Positions 26,401-35,028 of a DNA stretch of 64,000 nucleotides are shown one piece after another (positions within the stretch are counted from its first letter, which is position 1; the number at the start of each line of letters is the position of its first letter). The notes beneath the pieces are model-generated. The model did no database searches. It saw only the letters and a program-made list of their open reading frames with translations, and was not told where the DNA came from. The stretch comes from Poriferisodalis sp965208925 (GTDB taxonomy: Bacteria; Actinomycetota; Acidimicrobiia; Acidimicrobiales; Poriferisodalaceae), in assembly GCF_965208925.1 (NCBI RefSeq), contig NZ_OZ242364.1:3162001-3226000 (forward strand), given 5' to 3'. Position numbers and translations under genes: made by a program.

Positions 26401-27195
26401 ATGCTGGAACACACAGAGGCGAACGAACTGGCAAGCCGATACCTCGCCGAACACGACGCTCGGGCACAGCATCGTTCACTCGCCGACCGCGCCACCGACC
26501 AGTCGCTCGACGCGGCCTACGCGGTCCAGGACGCCTTGCACCGGCTGCTGGGCGAGCGGGGCCACAAGATCGCCGGATACAAGGTTGCCCTCACTTCTCG
26601 GGCGATGCAGGAGTTCGTCGGCGTCGATGAGCCGCTGGCCGGCGCGGTGTTCGACCACGTGGTGCTCTCCTCGCCCGCCGCTGTGCGGCTCAACGATCAC
26701 CGTCACCTAGGTGTCGAGTTCGAGGTCGCGGTGCGAATGGGAGCCGATCTCACCGCTGATGCGGGCCCCCATACCCGCGAGAGCGTTGCGGACGCGGTCG
26801 GTGCCTGCCACGCCTCGTTCGAGCTGGTCGAGGACCGCAACGCCGACTACAGCAGTCTGAACGTGTTCGATCTGGTCGCTGAGAACGCCTGGAACGCCGC
26901 AGTCGTCCTCGCTGATGCTGTCACCGAATGGCGCTCGGTCGACCTGATCGACGGAGCCACCCGCCTGACGCTCAACGGCGAGCCGGCGGGTGAAGGCCGT
27001 ACGGGAGATGCGCTCGGTCATCCGCTCGAGGCCGTGGCTTTTCTGGCCAACAACCTCAACTCCCGGGGCCAGAGCCTGCGCGCTGGCCAGTTCGTGATGA
27101 CCGGCAGCAGCATCGTCACCCAGTTCCCATCAGCGGGCGACGAGCTGGTGTTCACGATCGAAGGCCTCGGCGAGGTCAGCCTGAGCTGTCACTGA
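26401..27195 (+). CDS. 2-keto-4-pentenoate hydratase-like protein (MhpD/FAH superfamily)
   Basis: 264 aa, the usual size of 2-hydroxypenta-2,4-dienoate hydratases. Seen: AYAVQDALHRLLGERGHKIAGYKVALTS, the metal site VEFEVAVRMG, SFELVEDRNADY and GDALGHPLEAVAFLANNL, ending with FVMTGSSIVTQFP. It would hydrate a 2-oxo-4-enoate to 4-hydroxy-2-oxo acid in lower meta-cleavage pathways. The dedicated aldolase and dehydrogenase that normally follow are not nearby. Its 3' end overlaps the convergent uridine phosphorylase by 7 bp. Confidence 0.85.
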   Translation: MLEHTEANELASRYLAEHDARAQHRSLADRATDQSLDAAYAVQDALHRLLGERGHKIAGYKVALTSRAMQEFVGVDEPLAGAVFDHVVLSSPAAVRLNDHRHLGVEFEVAVRMGADLTADAGPHTRESVADAVGACHASFELVEDRNADYSSLNVFDLVAENAWNAAVVLADAVTEWRSVDLIDGATRLTLNGEPAGEGRTGDALGHPLEAVAFLANNLNSRGQSLRAGQFVMTGSSIVTQFPSAGDELVFTIEGLGEVSLSCH

Positions 27196-27956
27196 TTCAG
27201 GCGGCGGGCAGCTTCGACGACCACGGCGACCGCCTGCTCCTCGGTGGCAGCGATGCGGGTCTCGTCGACGATGGCCTCTGAGGTAGTGCGCTGGGCGATC
27301 ACCCCGGCAACGCACCCGGCCCGCCAGCCGTTGGCCGCGCACATGGTGAACAGCGTGGCCGACTCCATCTCGTAGTTGAGCACCCCGATGCGACGCCACT
27401 CGGCCAGGCTGCCCCGCAGCCACGGCACGACGTCGCCGGCCACCGTGTCGTAGCGCTCCTGGCCGGGATAGAAGGTGTCGCACGACGCCGTGATGCCGAC
27501 CTGATGGGGGGCGTCGAGGGCGACCGCGGCATCTACCAGCGCCCGCGTGCACTCGAACGACGAGGCGGCCGGGTACTCCAGGGGCGCGAAGTGCCGGCTC
27601 GCCCCGTCGAGGCGAACCGCTGCCTGGGTGATGACCAGGTGGCCGACCAGCAGATCAGGCTGGATCGATCCGGTGGTGCCGACCCGCAGGAACGTCCGCA
27701 CGCCGAGCTGGCCCAGCTCCTCCACAGCAACCGATGTCGACGGCCCGCCGACACCGGTCGAGCACACCACTACCGGCTCTCCGTCGATCGACGCCCGATA
27801 CGTCGTGAACTCCCGGACCGAGGCCAAGTGGGCCGGCTCAGCCATCGTCTCGGCGATCCTCGCCACCCGGGCCGGATCCCCCGGCACGATCGCCAGCGTG
27901 GCCCCGCCCAGATCGGCGGCACTCACGCCGAGGTGCATCACGCTCCCGTCGCTCAT
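27189..27956 (-). CDS. udp: Uridine phosphorylase-like nucleoside phosphorylase
   Basis: 255 aa from ATG 27956 (GTG 27959 directly precedes it). Matches the NP-I family Udp branch: MHLGVSAADLGGATLAIVPGDPARV at the N-terminus (phosphate-binding GDP), RVGTTGSIQPDL, and the nucleoside-binding NYEMESATLFTM. It cleaves uridine with phosphate to uracil and ribose-1-phosphate. It stands alone between the catabolic block and the ABC-transporter block. A related purine specificity cannot be fully excluded. Confidence 0.87.
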   Translation of the reverse strand: MSDGSVMHLGVSAADLGGATLAIVPGDPARVARIAETMAEPAHLASVREFTTYRASIDGEPVVVCSTGVGGPSTSVAVEELGQLGVRTFLRVGTTGSIQPDLLVGHLVITQAAVRLDGASRHFAPLEYPAASSFECTRALVDAAVALDAPHQVGITASCDTFYPGQERYDTVAGDVVPWLRGSLAEWRRIGVLNYEMESATLFTMCAANGWRAGCVAGVIAQRTTSEAIVDETRIAATEEQAVAVVVEAARRLNQ

Positions 27957-27987
27957 CACCCGACCCTATTTCTCCGAAGGGGGCGAC

Positions 27988-28821
27988 TTACCCACGCTCG
28001 TCGTTCGCAGATGTGATCGTGGCATGCGGTATGCACATCGGTGCTCCGGTTCGAGGATCTGGCAGTACCGAAGCCTCGATCCCGAAGCACTCCCGCAGCA
28101 ATCCCGGCGTCACCACCTCGACGGGCGATCCGTCGGCGATCACCGTGCCGCCCGAAACGGCAATCAGCCGATCTGCGAACCGGGCGGCATGGTTGAGATC
28201 GTGCAGCACCATCACGACGGTGACCCCATGCTCTCTGTTGAGATGACAGATCAGCTCGAGCACCTCGAGCTGATGCCCGACGTCGAGAAACGTTGTCGGC
28301 TCGTCGAGGAGCAGCAGGTCGGTTTGCTGGGCGAGGGCCAGCGCGATCCACGCCCGCTGATGCTCCCCACCGGAGAGGGTGTCCACGGAGCGGTCCGCAA
28401 GGTGTTCGAGGCGGGTGAGTCGGATGGCCCACTGGACGGCTTCGTCATCCTGGCGACGGAGCATCCTGAGCGGACCGACGTGGGGAAAACGGCCCTGCGA
28501 TACCAGTGCTCGCACCGTGAGATCGGGTGGCACTTCGTGAAGCTGGGGAAGGACAGCCATGCGGCGGGCGACTTCCCGTGAGGGGAGGCTCGCAATGTCG
28601 CGGCCGTCGAGACAGACCGAGCCCGACAGCGGCTTGATGAGCCGGGCCAAGGTCTTGAGCATGGTGCTCTTGCCCGATCCGTTGGGGCCCACCAGCGCCG
28701 TGCGGCTTCCCTGCTCGATGCTCAGATCGAGGCCCCGCGATACCACGTGATCGCGGTATCCAGCCGATACGTGCGCCGCCGCGAGCGTCGGATGCCCGAT
28801 GGGCTGTTCATTGTCGGTCAC
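27988..28821 (-). CDS. FecE/FhuC-type ABC transporter ATP-binding protein
   Basis: 277 aa. Walker A GPNGSGKST, Q-loop in MAVLPQLHEV, signature LSGGEHQRAW, Walker B LLLLDEPTTFLDVGHQ and switch His in VLHDLNHAARF. The sequence is of the siderophore/cobalamin/heme class (FhuC/BtuD). It overlaps the preceding permease by 4 bp and closes the operon SBP, permease, permease, ATPase (32111 to 27988). Its likely role is energising uptake of a metal chelate. Confidence 0.92.
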   Translation of the reverse strand: MTDNEQPIGHPTLAAAHVSAGYRDHVVSRGLDLSIEQGSRTALVGPNGSGKSTMLKTLARLIKPLSGSVCLDGRDIASLPSREVARRMAVLPQLHEVPPDLTVRALVSQGRFPHVGPLRMLRRQDDEAVQWAIRLTRLEHLADRSVDTLSGGEHQRAWIALALAQQTDLLLLDEPTTFLDVGHQLEVLELICHLNREHGVTVVMVLHDLNHAARFADRLIAVSGGTVIADGSPVEVVTPGLLRECFGIEASVLPDPRTGAPMCIPHATITSANDERG

Positions 28822-29903
28822 GAGCGCGCCTTCATGAGATAGATGAAGAACGGCGCACCCACCAAGGCAGTGAATGCGCCAACCGGCACCCGACTCCCCG
28901 CCGCAGTCGCAATGTCCAGCAGCGGAAGCCAGTCGAGCGAGAACGTCCGAGCCAAGAGATCAGCGGCCACCAAAATGATCGCGCCGACCAGTGCCGCAGC
29001 AATCACCAGTCGACGCAGATCCGAGCCGACCAGTGTCCGAGCCAGATGGGGCCCCATCATGCCGAGGAAGGCGATGCCCCCGACCACCGAGACGGCGCCG
29101 GAAGCCAGCACGACCGCAACCGCAAGGACGCCCGCGCGGGCGAGCTCAGGACGCAGTCCCAGATTCACTGCGGCGGCGTCTCCCAACTGCAGCGCGTTGG
29201 CTGCCGGGATGACAGCCGCCGCCAGCGGCACGGCCACGGCAGCCACCGGCAATTGAAAGACCAAGTGCTCCCAGGTTCTGGTGCTGAGCGAGCCCACCAG
29301 CCACCGGATGATCGCATCGGTGTGGCTGCCAGAGGTCAACACCGCAAACGAGGTGATGGCCGACAAGAACGCTGCCACGATCACCCCGGTCAGAATGAGC
29401 CGCAGAGGGTCGGCGCCCGCTCGCCGGTAGCTGAGCCCGTACACCACGCCCCCGGCGCACAGGCCCCCCGCGACAGCCCCCAGCGGAGCGAGGACATTGA
29501 GGTGGCTGAGGGTGCCCTCGGAGCCGGAGGTCAGCACCAGCACCCCGACAGCTCCCAGAACAGCCCCTGGCGTGACGCCGACCGTGGCCGGCGCCGCCAG
29601 CGGGTTGCGGAGCACCGACTGCAGGAATGCACCCGATGACGCCAGCATTGCCCCGGACAGCGCCGCCATCAGGACTCTCGGCAGGCGCACATCCCAGACG
29701 GCGATGCGATGCAGCGTTTCGTCGGGTCGACCGACGAGAGCCCGCACGACCGAGCCGGGGGCAAACGACACTGGCCCCAACATCACATACAGCAGCATGA
29801 GCACTGCGAGGACGAGGGCCAGCCCAGCAACCGTCCAGCGATGACGACTGGCGTGAGGTGTCGCCTCCGTCGTCGGGGCGCACCGGACCTGGGCGGTGGT
29901 CAT
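28818..29903 (-). CDS. FecCD-family ABC permease
   Basis: 361 aa from ATG 29903, which overlaps the upstream permease stop by 4 bp. About ten hydrophobic segments. FecCD hallmarks are DVRLPRVLMAALSGAMLASSGAFLQSVLRNPLAAP near residue 75 and GGIAFLGMMGPHLARTLVGSDLRR near the C-terminus (the loop that meets the ATPase). It probably pairs with the adjacent permease as a heterodimer. Confidence 0.92.
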   Translation of the reverse strand: MTTAQVRCAPTTEATPHASRHRWTVAGLALVLAVLMLLYVMLGPVSFAPGSVVRALVGRPDETLHRIAVWDVRLPRVLMAALSGAMLASSGAFLQSVLRNPLAAPATVGVTPGAVLGAVGVLVLTSGSEGTLSHLNVLAPLGAVAGGLCAGGVVYGLSYRRAGADPLRLILTGVIVAAFLSAITSFAVLTSGSHTDAIIRWLVGSLSTRTWEHLVFQLPVAAVAVPLAAAVIPAANALQLGDAAAVNLGLRPELARAGVLAVAVVLASGAVSVVGGIAFLGMMGPHLARTLVGSDLRRLVIAAALVGAIILVAADLLARTFSLDWLPLLDIATAAGSRVPVGAFTALVGAPFFIYLMKARS

Positions 29904-30898
29904 GACGACGGTCTCGGACGGAAGATGCCCTGCTGCATGAGCACCAGCAGCGCTGGCGCGCCGAACAGGGCGGTCCACAGTCCCACCGCCACCTCGTGAG
30001 GATGCAGCGCGAGTCGAGCGGCCGTGTCGGCTGCCAGCACCAGCACGGCTCCGGTGACCGCAGCGACCGGCATGACCACGCGGGCGTCGGAGGTTCGCAA
30101 CAGGCGACGCACGAGGTGCGGCGACACGAGGGCGATGAAGCCGATCGGGCCGGCGATGGCGACGACCGGCGCCACCAGGATGACTGATGCGGCGAACAGC
30201 ATCGCCCTGGTACGCCTGACGCCGAGGCCGAGGCCTTCGGCAGTTTCGTCTCCGAGCTGCAGGAGGTTCAGAGGACGCCCGGCCAGCAGCAGCACCGGCG
30301 GCAAGGCAAGGCACCACGGTGCCGCAAGACGTATCTCGTCCCATTGGACATTGGAGAGGCTGCCCACCAGGAATCGGTAGATGATCGAGACCCCGCCGAA
30401 GTTGGGCGCCAGCGTGATCACCGCGATCACCAGCGCATTGATCAGGGCGGTGAGTGCCGCACCCACCAGCAGCATGTGCATCGGGTTGGCCTTGAGACTG
30501 ACGAGCGTGAGGATGAGCGCGCCGGTGATGAGGCCGGCGACCAAGGCCGCCATGGGCAGCGCGATCCCGGGGAACGGAATCCGGAATGCCACGATCGTGG
30601 CCACGGCCAGCGAGGCGCCAGCGGACACCCCGATCAATTCAGGACCGGCCAGCGGGTTGCGAAGCGTGCCCTGCATGACGGCACCGGAGACGCCCAGCAT
30701 TGCCCCGGCCAGTGCCCCGCCGATCACACGGGGAAGGCGCAGATCGCGCACGATGAAGCGGTGGCTGTCCTCGACACCCGCAGAGCCCAGCAGGACGTCT
30801 GCGACCGTGGCCACCGAGAGCGTGGGCGTTCCCCAGGCCAGGGAACAGAGCACCACGCCCGCGGACACGCAGGTGAGGACGATCACCGCGGTGATCAC
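29900..30898 (-). CDS. FecCD-family ABC permease
   Basis: 332 aa from GTG 30898; no ATG lies upstream in frame before a TGA. FecCD hallmarks: DLRLPRVIGGALAGAMLGVSGAVMQGTLRNPLAGP and GPIGFIALVSPHLVRRLLRTSDAR. About nine or ten membrane segments. It follows the substrate-binding lipoprotein gene after an 82-bp gap holding a strong hairpin. With the next permease and ATPase it forms a FecBCDE-type importer. Confidence 0.9.
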   Translation of the reverse strand: MITAVIVLTCVSAGVVLCSLAWGTPTLSVATVADVLLGSAGVEDSHRFIVRDLRLPRVIGGALAGAMLGVSGAVMQGTLRNPLAGPELIGVSAGASLAVATIVAFRIPFPGIALPMAALVAGLITGALILTLVSLKANPMHMLLVGAALTALINALVIAVITLAPNFGGVSIIYRFLVGSLSNVQWDEIRLAAPWCLALPPVLLLAGRPLNLLQLGDETAEGLGLGVRRTRAMLFAASVILVAPVVAIAGPIGFIALVSPHLVRRLLRTSDARVVMPVAAVTGAVLVLAADTAARLALHPHEVAVGLWTALFGAPALLVLMQQGIFRPRPSS

Positions 30899-30948
30899 CT
30901 TCTTCCAGCGTCGGCTCCGGTACAGCGGCGTGCCCTCTCAAGTCATGA

Positions 30949-30974
30949 GGGGCCCGCGCAGACCCGCGGGGCCC
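30949..30974 (-). other. Intra-operon hairpin between SBP and permease genes
   Basis: GGGGCCCGCG (30949-30958) and CGCGGGGCCC (30965-30974) are inverted copies differing at one of ten positions, with a 6-nt loop. It lies 6 bp after the SBP stop and is not followed by a T-run on the transcribed strand. A stem here could protect the 3' end of the SBP message or partly attenuate transcription. A similar hairpin occupies the same place in the muropeptide operon (62047-62082). Confidence 0.55.
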
Positions 30975-30980
30975 GGGTCG

Positions 30981-32111
30981 CTAGTGGTCCTCCGGAAGCC
31001 ACACGTCCAAGTCGCCAGGATGGTCGTAGATGCTCGGCCAACCGGCGTTCAAGTAGCACTGGTATGCCCACTGGAGCATGAGCAGCCCATGGCCGAAGGA
31101 TCCGGCGGAGTCCTCGTTGCAGATCCGGCCCTCGCGGTGGGCGGTGGTCTCGAGCCATGCCGCCTCGGTGACCGAGTCGGCGCGGGCGCTGCCCTCCCAG
31201 GTGATCATCACCCAGACCTCGGGGTCGGCCTCCACGATGAACTCCCATGCGAACTCGCTGTCAGGGGAGCCGTACTCGGACTCGGGCTGTGCCGGGAAGA
31301 CGCACGTGCCGGCACCCTGGTCATGGAGGAACTCGCAGAACGACGAGGAATCCCAGATCATCCAGTTGGTGTCGCCGAATCCGACGGCGACTCGCGTGTC
31401 GGCGGCACCTGCGGGGAGTTCGTCGGCGAAGTGCTCGATGTTGTGCTCGAACCGATGGATGGCCTCTTCTGCTTCGGCCTGCCTGCCAGTCAGGAGACCG
31501 ACGTCCGTCCATCCCTCCTTGAGCGTCTGGATGTTGCCGATGTCGACCAGGTACACCGGGGCGACTATCTCCACGGCGTCACGCACCTCTTCCTGGCCGA
31601 CGCGGGCGATGATGAGATCGGGCTCGAATGCGGCTATCTCCTCGACGGAGGTGCGATCTCCGATGATCGGAATGTCGGCGGCAGCGGCGCCGTAGTAGGC
31701 GGCGGCGGTGCCCCAAGTGCCACCTCGGTGGTGGGCGACGGGCACGATCCCGAGGTCGGACGTCAGGTCGGTGCAGTTGTCCTCGAGGCACACGATCCGC
31801 TCAGCCCGCTGGTCGAGCGTGATCTCTCGCCCGCTGCCGTCGGTGACCGTCAGCGTGGGTGCCGCTGTTGTACTGGTCGTTTCGGGCGCAGCCGCGGTGG
31901 TTGCTGTCGCCTCGGCCTCGGTGACCACAGCGGCCGCTGTGGTCGCGGGCGCAGCGGCAGTAGCCGCAGGCGCCGCGATCGTGGTTGCTGTCGCCCCGTC
32001 GGTCTCGGTGTCGGCGTCGCCTCCGCAAGCGGCCAGTACGAGTACGGCGACAAGACCGACACCTTGGGCCAGCCTCATGTGACGGAAACGGGGTGATGCT
32101 CGATGCGCCAT
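30981..32111 (-). CDS. FecB/BtuF-type substrate-binding lipoprotein
   Basis: 376 aa from ATG 32111, with AAGGAG 9 nt upstream. Signal with lipobox LVLAAC (Cys28), then an Ala/Thr/Val-rich linker of about 50 residues, then a class III periplasmic-binding domain (TLTVTDGSGREITLDQRAERIVCLE; EIAAFEPDLIIAR). Internal Cys residues (near LEDNCTD, SSFCEFLHD, GTCVF, GRICNED, YQCYL) are numerous for this family and may form disulfides. It is the first gene of the importer operon that ends at 27988. A Fur-type site variant lies at 32151-32169. The ligand could be a siderophore, zincophore, cobamide or heme. Confidence 0.88.
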   Translation of the reverse strand: MAHRASPRFRHMRLAQGVGLVAVLVLAACGGDADTETDGATATTIAAPAATAAAPATTAAAVVTEAEATATTAAAPETTSTTAAPTLTVTDGSGREITLDQRAERIVCLEDNCTDLTSDLGIVPVAHHRGGTWGTAAAYYGAAAADIPIIGDRTSVEEIAAFEPDLIIARVGQEEVRDAVEIVAPVYLVDIGNIQTLKEGWTDVGLLTGRQAEAEEAIHRFEHNIEHFADELPAGAADTRVAVGFGDTNWMIWDSSSFCEFLHDQGAGTCVFPAQPESEYGSPDSEFAWEFIVEADPEVWVMITWEGSARADSVTEAAWLETTAHREGRICNEDSAGSFGHGLLMLQWAYQCYLNAGWPSIYDHPGDLDVWLPEDH

Positions 32112-32150
32112 GCGACCGATCTCCTTCGTCAAGATGCGATCGCACGCTAT

Positions 32151-32169
32151 CGGAATAGGAACTGTTCTT
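32151..32169. promoter_or_regulatory. Putative Fur/Zur-type operator (variant) upstream of FecB-like gene
   Basis: On the minus strand the site reads AAGAACAGTTCCTATTCCG. It matches the ribA-side site at 37481-37499 in 15 of 19 positions and shares the ATTCC half-site with the three stronger palindromes. A TAGCGT box follows it toward the gene, as expected for a promoter-blocking operator. It is the weakest of the five sites. Confidence 0.4.
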
Positions 32170-32191
32170 GTCTGCTTCCGCGTCGAACTCG

Positions 32192-32791
32192 TTACTGGAC
32201 GTCCGCCGTGGTCTCCGCGGCTGTTCGAATGGCCGAGGCGGGCCGGAACGCGTCGACGTGCTCGGCATCGGTCACGAGATAGGGGCCTTCGATGAGATCG
32301 ATGCAGTACGGCACTGCAGCGAAGACCGCATCGAGACACTCCGCAATTGCCTTGGGCTGTCCCGGGAGGTTGATCACGAGGGCGCCGTCGCAGATGCCGG
32401 CAGTCTGACGCGACAGGATCGCAGTCGGCACTGCCTTCAGCGATGCGGTGCGCATCGCTTCCCCGAAGCCGTGCAACATCTTGGAGCAGGCTGCCTCGGT
32501 CGCCTCCGGGGTGACGTCGCGTAGTGCCGGGCCCGTGCCGCCAGTGGTGAGGATGAGACAGCACCCTGCTGCGGCCAGCTCCCGGATCGCTTGGGCCACC
32601 TGGTCCCGCTCGTCGGGAACGAGCGCAGCTTGCGCAGACCATTCCGAGGCCAGCACCCGCTCGAGATAAGCACGAATCGCCGGTCCTCCCCGGTCTTCGT
32701 AGTCGCCGCGACTGGCCCTGTCCGAAACCGTCACGATGCCGATCAGCGCGTGCGTCGAGAGGTTCTGCGTTCCATCGGAGGTGCTGGTCAC
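32192..32791 (-). CDS. mogA: Molybdopterin adenylyltransferase (MogA)
   Basis: 199 aa from GTG 32791. Closely follows MogA: IGIVTVSDRASRGDYEDRGGPAI, LTTGGTGPALRDVTPEAT (MPT-binding loop), GFGEAMRTASLKAVPTAILSRQ, LINLPGQPKAI and ASVPYCIDLIEGPYL-like sequence at the end. It activates molybdopterin with ATP before molybdate insertion. The GTG start is chosen because the similarity begins about 20 residues later and TACCGT lies 6 nt upstream, consistent with a leaderless mRNA. The perfect palindrome at 32812-32834 is just upstream. No other Moco genes are nearby, which is unusual. Confidence 0.85.
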   Translation of the reverse strand: MTSTSDGTQNLSTHALIGIVTVSDRASRGDYEDRGGPAIRAYLERVLASEWSAQAALVPDERDQVAQAIRELAAAGCCLILTTGGTGPALRDVTPEATEAACSKMLHGFGEAMRTASLKAVPTAILSRQTAGICDGALVINLPGQPKAIAECLDAVFAAVPYCIDLIEGPYLVTDAEHVDAFRPASAIRTAAETTADVQ

Positions 32792-32811
32792 GCCGAAACG
32801 GTACCGCTCGG

Positions 32812-32834
32812 TTGGGAATGAGTGCCATTCCCAA
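32812..32834. promoter_or_regulatory. Putative Fur/Zur-type operator at mogA promoter
   Basis: TTGGGAATG (32812-32820), AGTGC, CATTCCCAA (32826-32834): perfect 9-bp arms. The core GGGAATGAGTGCCATTCCC aligns with the sites at 32876-32894 and 43314-43332. It lies about 20 bp before the mogA start, overlapping the likely -35/-10 region (TACCGT at 32798-32803 on the minus strand). Confidence 0.65.
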
Positions 32835-32875
32835 AGGACGGCCGAACCGAGGACGAGACCATTTCCGAGTGAGAT

Positions 32876-32894
32876 AGGAATGAGACTCATTCCT
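32876..32894. promoter_or_regulatory. Putative Fur/Zur-type operator at second importer promoter
   Basis: AGGAATGAGACTCATTCCT, a perfect 9-1-9 palindrome of the length typical for Fur-family boxes. It ends 2 bp before the -10-like TATATT (32897-32902) of the permease gene starting at GTG 32909, so binding would block the promoter. Confidence 0.7.
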
Positions 32895-32896
32895 GT

Positions 32897-32902
32897 TATA
32901 TT
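32897..32902 (+). promoter_or_regulatory. -10 element of a leaderless promoter
   Basis: TATATT is followed by 6 nt and then the GTG at 32909. No Shine-Dalgarno sequence is present. The spacing places the transcription start at the start codon, the arrangement of leaderless actinobacterial mRNAs. Confidence 0.5.
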
Positions 32903-32908
32903 GCCGCC

Positions 32909-33988
32909 GTGCTGCTTGTGGAAGCCGGCGAACGTACCCAGACTCCGTCTCGCGCCGCGTGGGACCCGAGTCGCCGGTCCGCCCTTGTCGGCCTTGCGCT
33001 GATAACGCTCGCGTCGGTGGTCATCGCCATCGGGCTCGGTCCGGTCGGTGTGGCACCCACGACGGTCCTGCGGATCATCGCCCACCACACGCTCGGCCTG
33101 CTCGATGCAGAGAGCTGGGCGAGAACTGACGACGCGATCATCTGGGAAGTGCGCCTGCCCCGAGTGCTGCTCGGCGCGATCGTGGGTTCGACGCTCGGGG
33201 TCGTGGGCGTGACGCTCCAGGCCCTGGTCCGCAATCCGCTCGCAGAGCCGTACATCCTCGGCGTGAGCTCGGGGGCATCCACTGGTGCCGCCGCGGCGAT
33301 CCTGTTCGGTGTCGGCGCCTGGCTGGGCACCCAATCGGTGTCGCTGATGGCGTTCTTCGGCGCTCTCGGCGCACTTGCGCTCGTTTTGGCGCTCGCCCGC
33401 TCCACAGGGCAGATCACCCCGTCACGGATGCTCGTGGCAGGAGTCGCCGTCAGCTACCTGCTGAGCGCCATGACCAGCCTGATGATCCTCTTCGCCGAAA
33501 GTGCCGAAGGTGCTCGGGCAGTGATGTTCTGGCTGCTCGGGTCGCTGGCGAATGCCGACTGGTCGACGCTGCCCATCGGCTACCTCGGCATGGGCACCGG
33601 CATGGTCCTGGTGTTCTGGTGGCGCCGGCGACTCGATCTGCTGGCACTCGGTGACGAGACGGCGATGGCGAGCGGGGTCGACCCTGGGCGCACCCGGCTG
33701 CTGCTTGTGGTCGTGGTCGCGCTGTGCGTCGGTTTCGCGGTGTCGCTGTCGGGCGGCATCGGCTTCGTCGGCCTCGCAGCACCGCATATCGCGCGGCGGA
33801 TCATCGGCCCGATCCACCGCCACCTGATCCCCGCATCCGCGGCGCTCGGTGCCCTCATGCTCGTCTGGGCCGACGTTGTTGCTCGCCTGGCGTTGCAGCC
33901 CCGCGAGCTGCCCATCGGCGTGGTCACCGGCGTGCTCGGCGCGCCGGTGCTCGTCGCGCTCGTCCGCAAGCTCAATCACAACAACTGA
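32909..33988 (+). CDS. FecCD-family ABC permease (second importer)
   Basis: 359 aa from GTG 32909, probably leaderless. FecCD hallmarks: EVRLPRVLLGAIVGSTLGVVGVTLQALVRNPLAEP and GGIGFVGLAAPHIARRIIGPIHRH. Nine or ten membrane helices. Only one permease gene is present in this unit, so the channel should be a homodimer, as in BtuC. It is followed by a binding lipoprotein (34020) and an ATPase (35029). A perfect Fur-type palindrome overlaps its promoter. Confidence 0.91.
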   Translation: MLLVEAGERTQTPSRAAWDPSRRSALVGLALITLASVVIAIGLGPVGVAPTTVLRIIAHHTLGLLDAESWARTDDAIIWEVRLPRVLLGAIVGSTLGVVGVTLQALVRNPLAEPYILGVSSGASTGAAAAILFGVGAWLGTQSVSLMAFFGALGALALVLALARSTGQITPSRMLVAGVAVSYLLSAMTSLMILFAESAEGARAVMFWLLGSLANADWSTLPIGYLGMGTGMVLVFWWRRRLDLLALGDETAMASGVDPGRTRLLLVVVVALCVGFAVSLSGGIGFVGLAAPHIARRIIGPIHRHLIPASAALGALMLVWADVVARLALQPRELPIGVVTGVLGAPVLVALVRKLNHNN

Positions 33989-34019
33989 GCGCAACTGTGC
34001 TCGCCAGAAAGGGAATTTC

Positions 34020-35021
34020 ATGAACACGAACCTGTCGGCATTCAGGCTTCGAACGGTCGCATTGGTGCTCGTCGTTGCCCTTGTGGCATCAGCGTGTGGA
34101 GGAGGCGATGACTCCCCCACCGCAGCCGCCCAGGGCGACAGCTTCCCGCTGACCTTCACCAACTGCGACAGGGAGTTCACCCTCGACGCCGCGCCCGAGC
34201 GGGTGATGTTGATGGAGGCCGCTGCGCCGTCGCTGCTGTTCGCCGCAGGTGCCATGGACCGAGTGATCGCCCGCATCGAGGACTTCCCCGAGGAGTACTA
34301 CACCGCCGAGGAGCTGGACGTCCTCGAAGCCATCCCAGCATTGGTGGCCGAGGCCACTTCGACCGGCGGGGTCGAGATTTCGGTCGAGGAGATCATTGCT
34401 CACGACCCCGACATCGTCATCGGTTACGACACCGCCACGCTCACCCACGACACGCTGGGCGATGTCGGCATCCAGCTCTATGTGATGCCTCCGTTCTGTG
34501 ACAATCCGCCGCTTCCATCGTTCGAGAGCATCCTGGACGAGGTCCGCCTGTACGGGCAGCTCTTCGGCACGACCGAGGTGGCCAACGCGAACGCCGCTGC
34601 GTTGGAGGCTGCGGTGGCCGCGGCGGCAGATGCGCCGGTCGCCGAAGGGAAGACCGCTGCCGCGCTCTACGTCACGTCCGACGGCAGCGCCATCTACGCC
34701 TACTCCTCGCTCGGCATGGTGCACCCGCTGATGGAGGCGCTCGGCATGACCAATGTCTTCGCCGAGCTCAGCGAGCGAGTGCCCGAGGTCTCGATCGAAG
34801 AGGTCATCGGCCGCGACCCCGAGATCTTGATCCTGCTCTATGACGACTTCGGGCTCACTCCCGACGAGATCAGCGCGCTCGTCACCGAGCTGCGGGGCGC
34901 CAGCAGCATCACCGCTGTGGCGGACGGTGCGGTCTACCCGCTGCTGTTCAACTGGGCCGAACCTCCGACGCCGCTCGTAGTCGAGGGCCTGTCAGTGCTC
35001 AGCGACCAGATCACCGAGTGA
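34020..35021 (+). CDS. FecB/BtuF-type substrate-binding lipoprotein (second importer)
   Basis: 333 aa from ATG 34020 (AAGGGA upstream). Lipoprotein signal ending LVASAC (Cys26), then a class III binding domain: FPLTFTNCDREFTLDAAPERVMLMEAAAP, VEEIIAHDPDIVIGY, LGMVHPLMEALGMTNVFAEL. Family members bind siderophores, heme, cobamides or other metal chelates. It sits between its permease and ATPase genes. The ligand is unknown; predicted co-regulation with a COG0523 GTPase favours a metal complex. Confidence 0.9.
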   Translation: MNTNLSAFRLRTVALVLVVALVASACGGGDDSPTAAAQGDSFPLTFTNCDREFTLDAAPERVMLMEAAAPSLLFAAGAMDRVIARIEDFPEEYYTAEELDVLEAIPALVAEATSTGGVEISVEEIIAHDPDIVIGYDTATLTHDTLGDVGIQLYVMPPFCDNPPLPSFESILDEVRLYGQLFGTTEVANANAAALEAAVAAAADAPVAEGKTAAALYVTSDGSAIYAYSSLGMVHPLMEALGMTNVFAELSERVPEVSIEEVIGRDPEILILLYDDFGLTPDEISALVTELRGASSITAVADGAVYPLLFNWAEPPTPLVVEGLSVLSDQITE

Positions 35022-35028
35022 CGACTCC

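Noticed and set aside
30381..32096. 571-codon plus-strand open frame opposite the FecB-like and permease genes
   Set aside because: It runs antisense to a clear lipoprotein and permease gene, and shows no family similarity; long shadow frames are expected in high-GC DNA.
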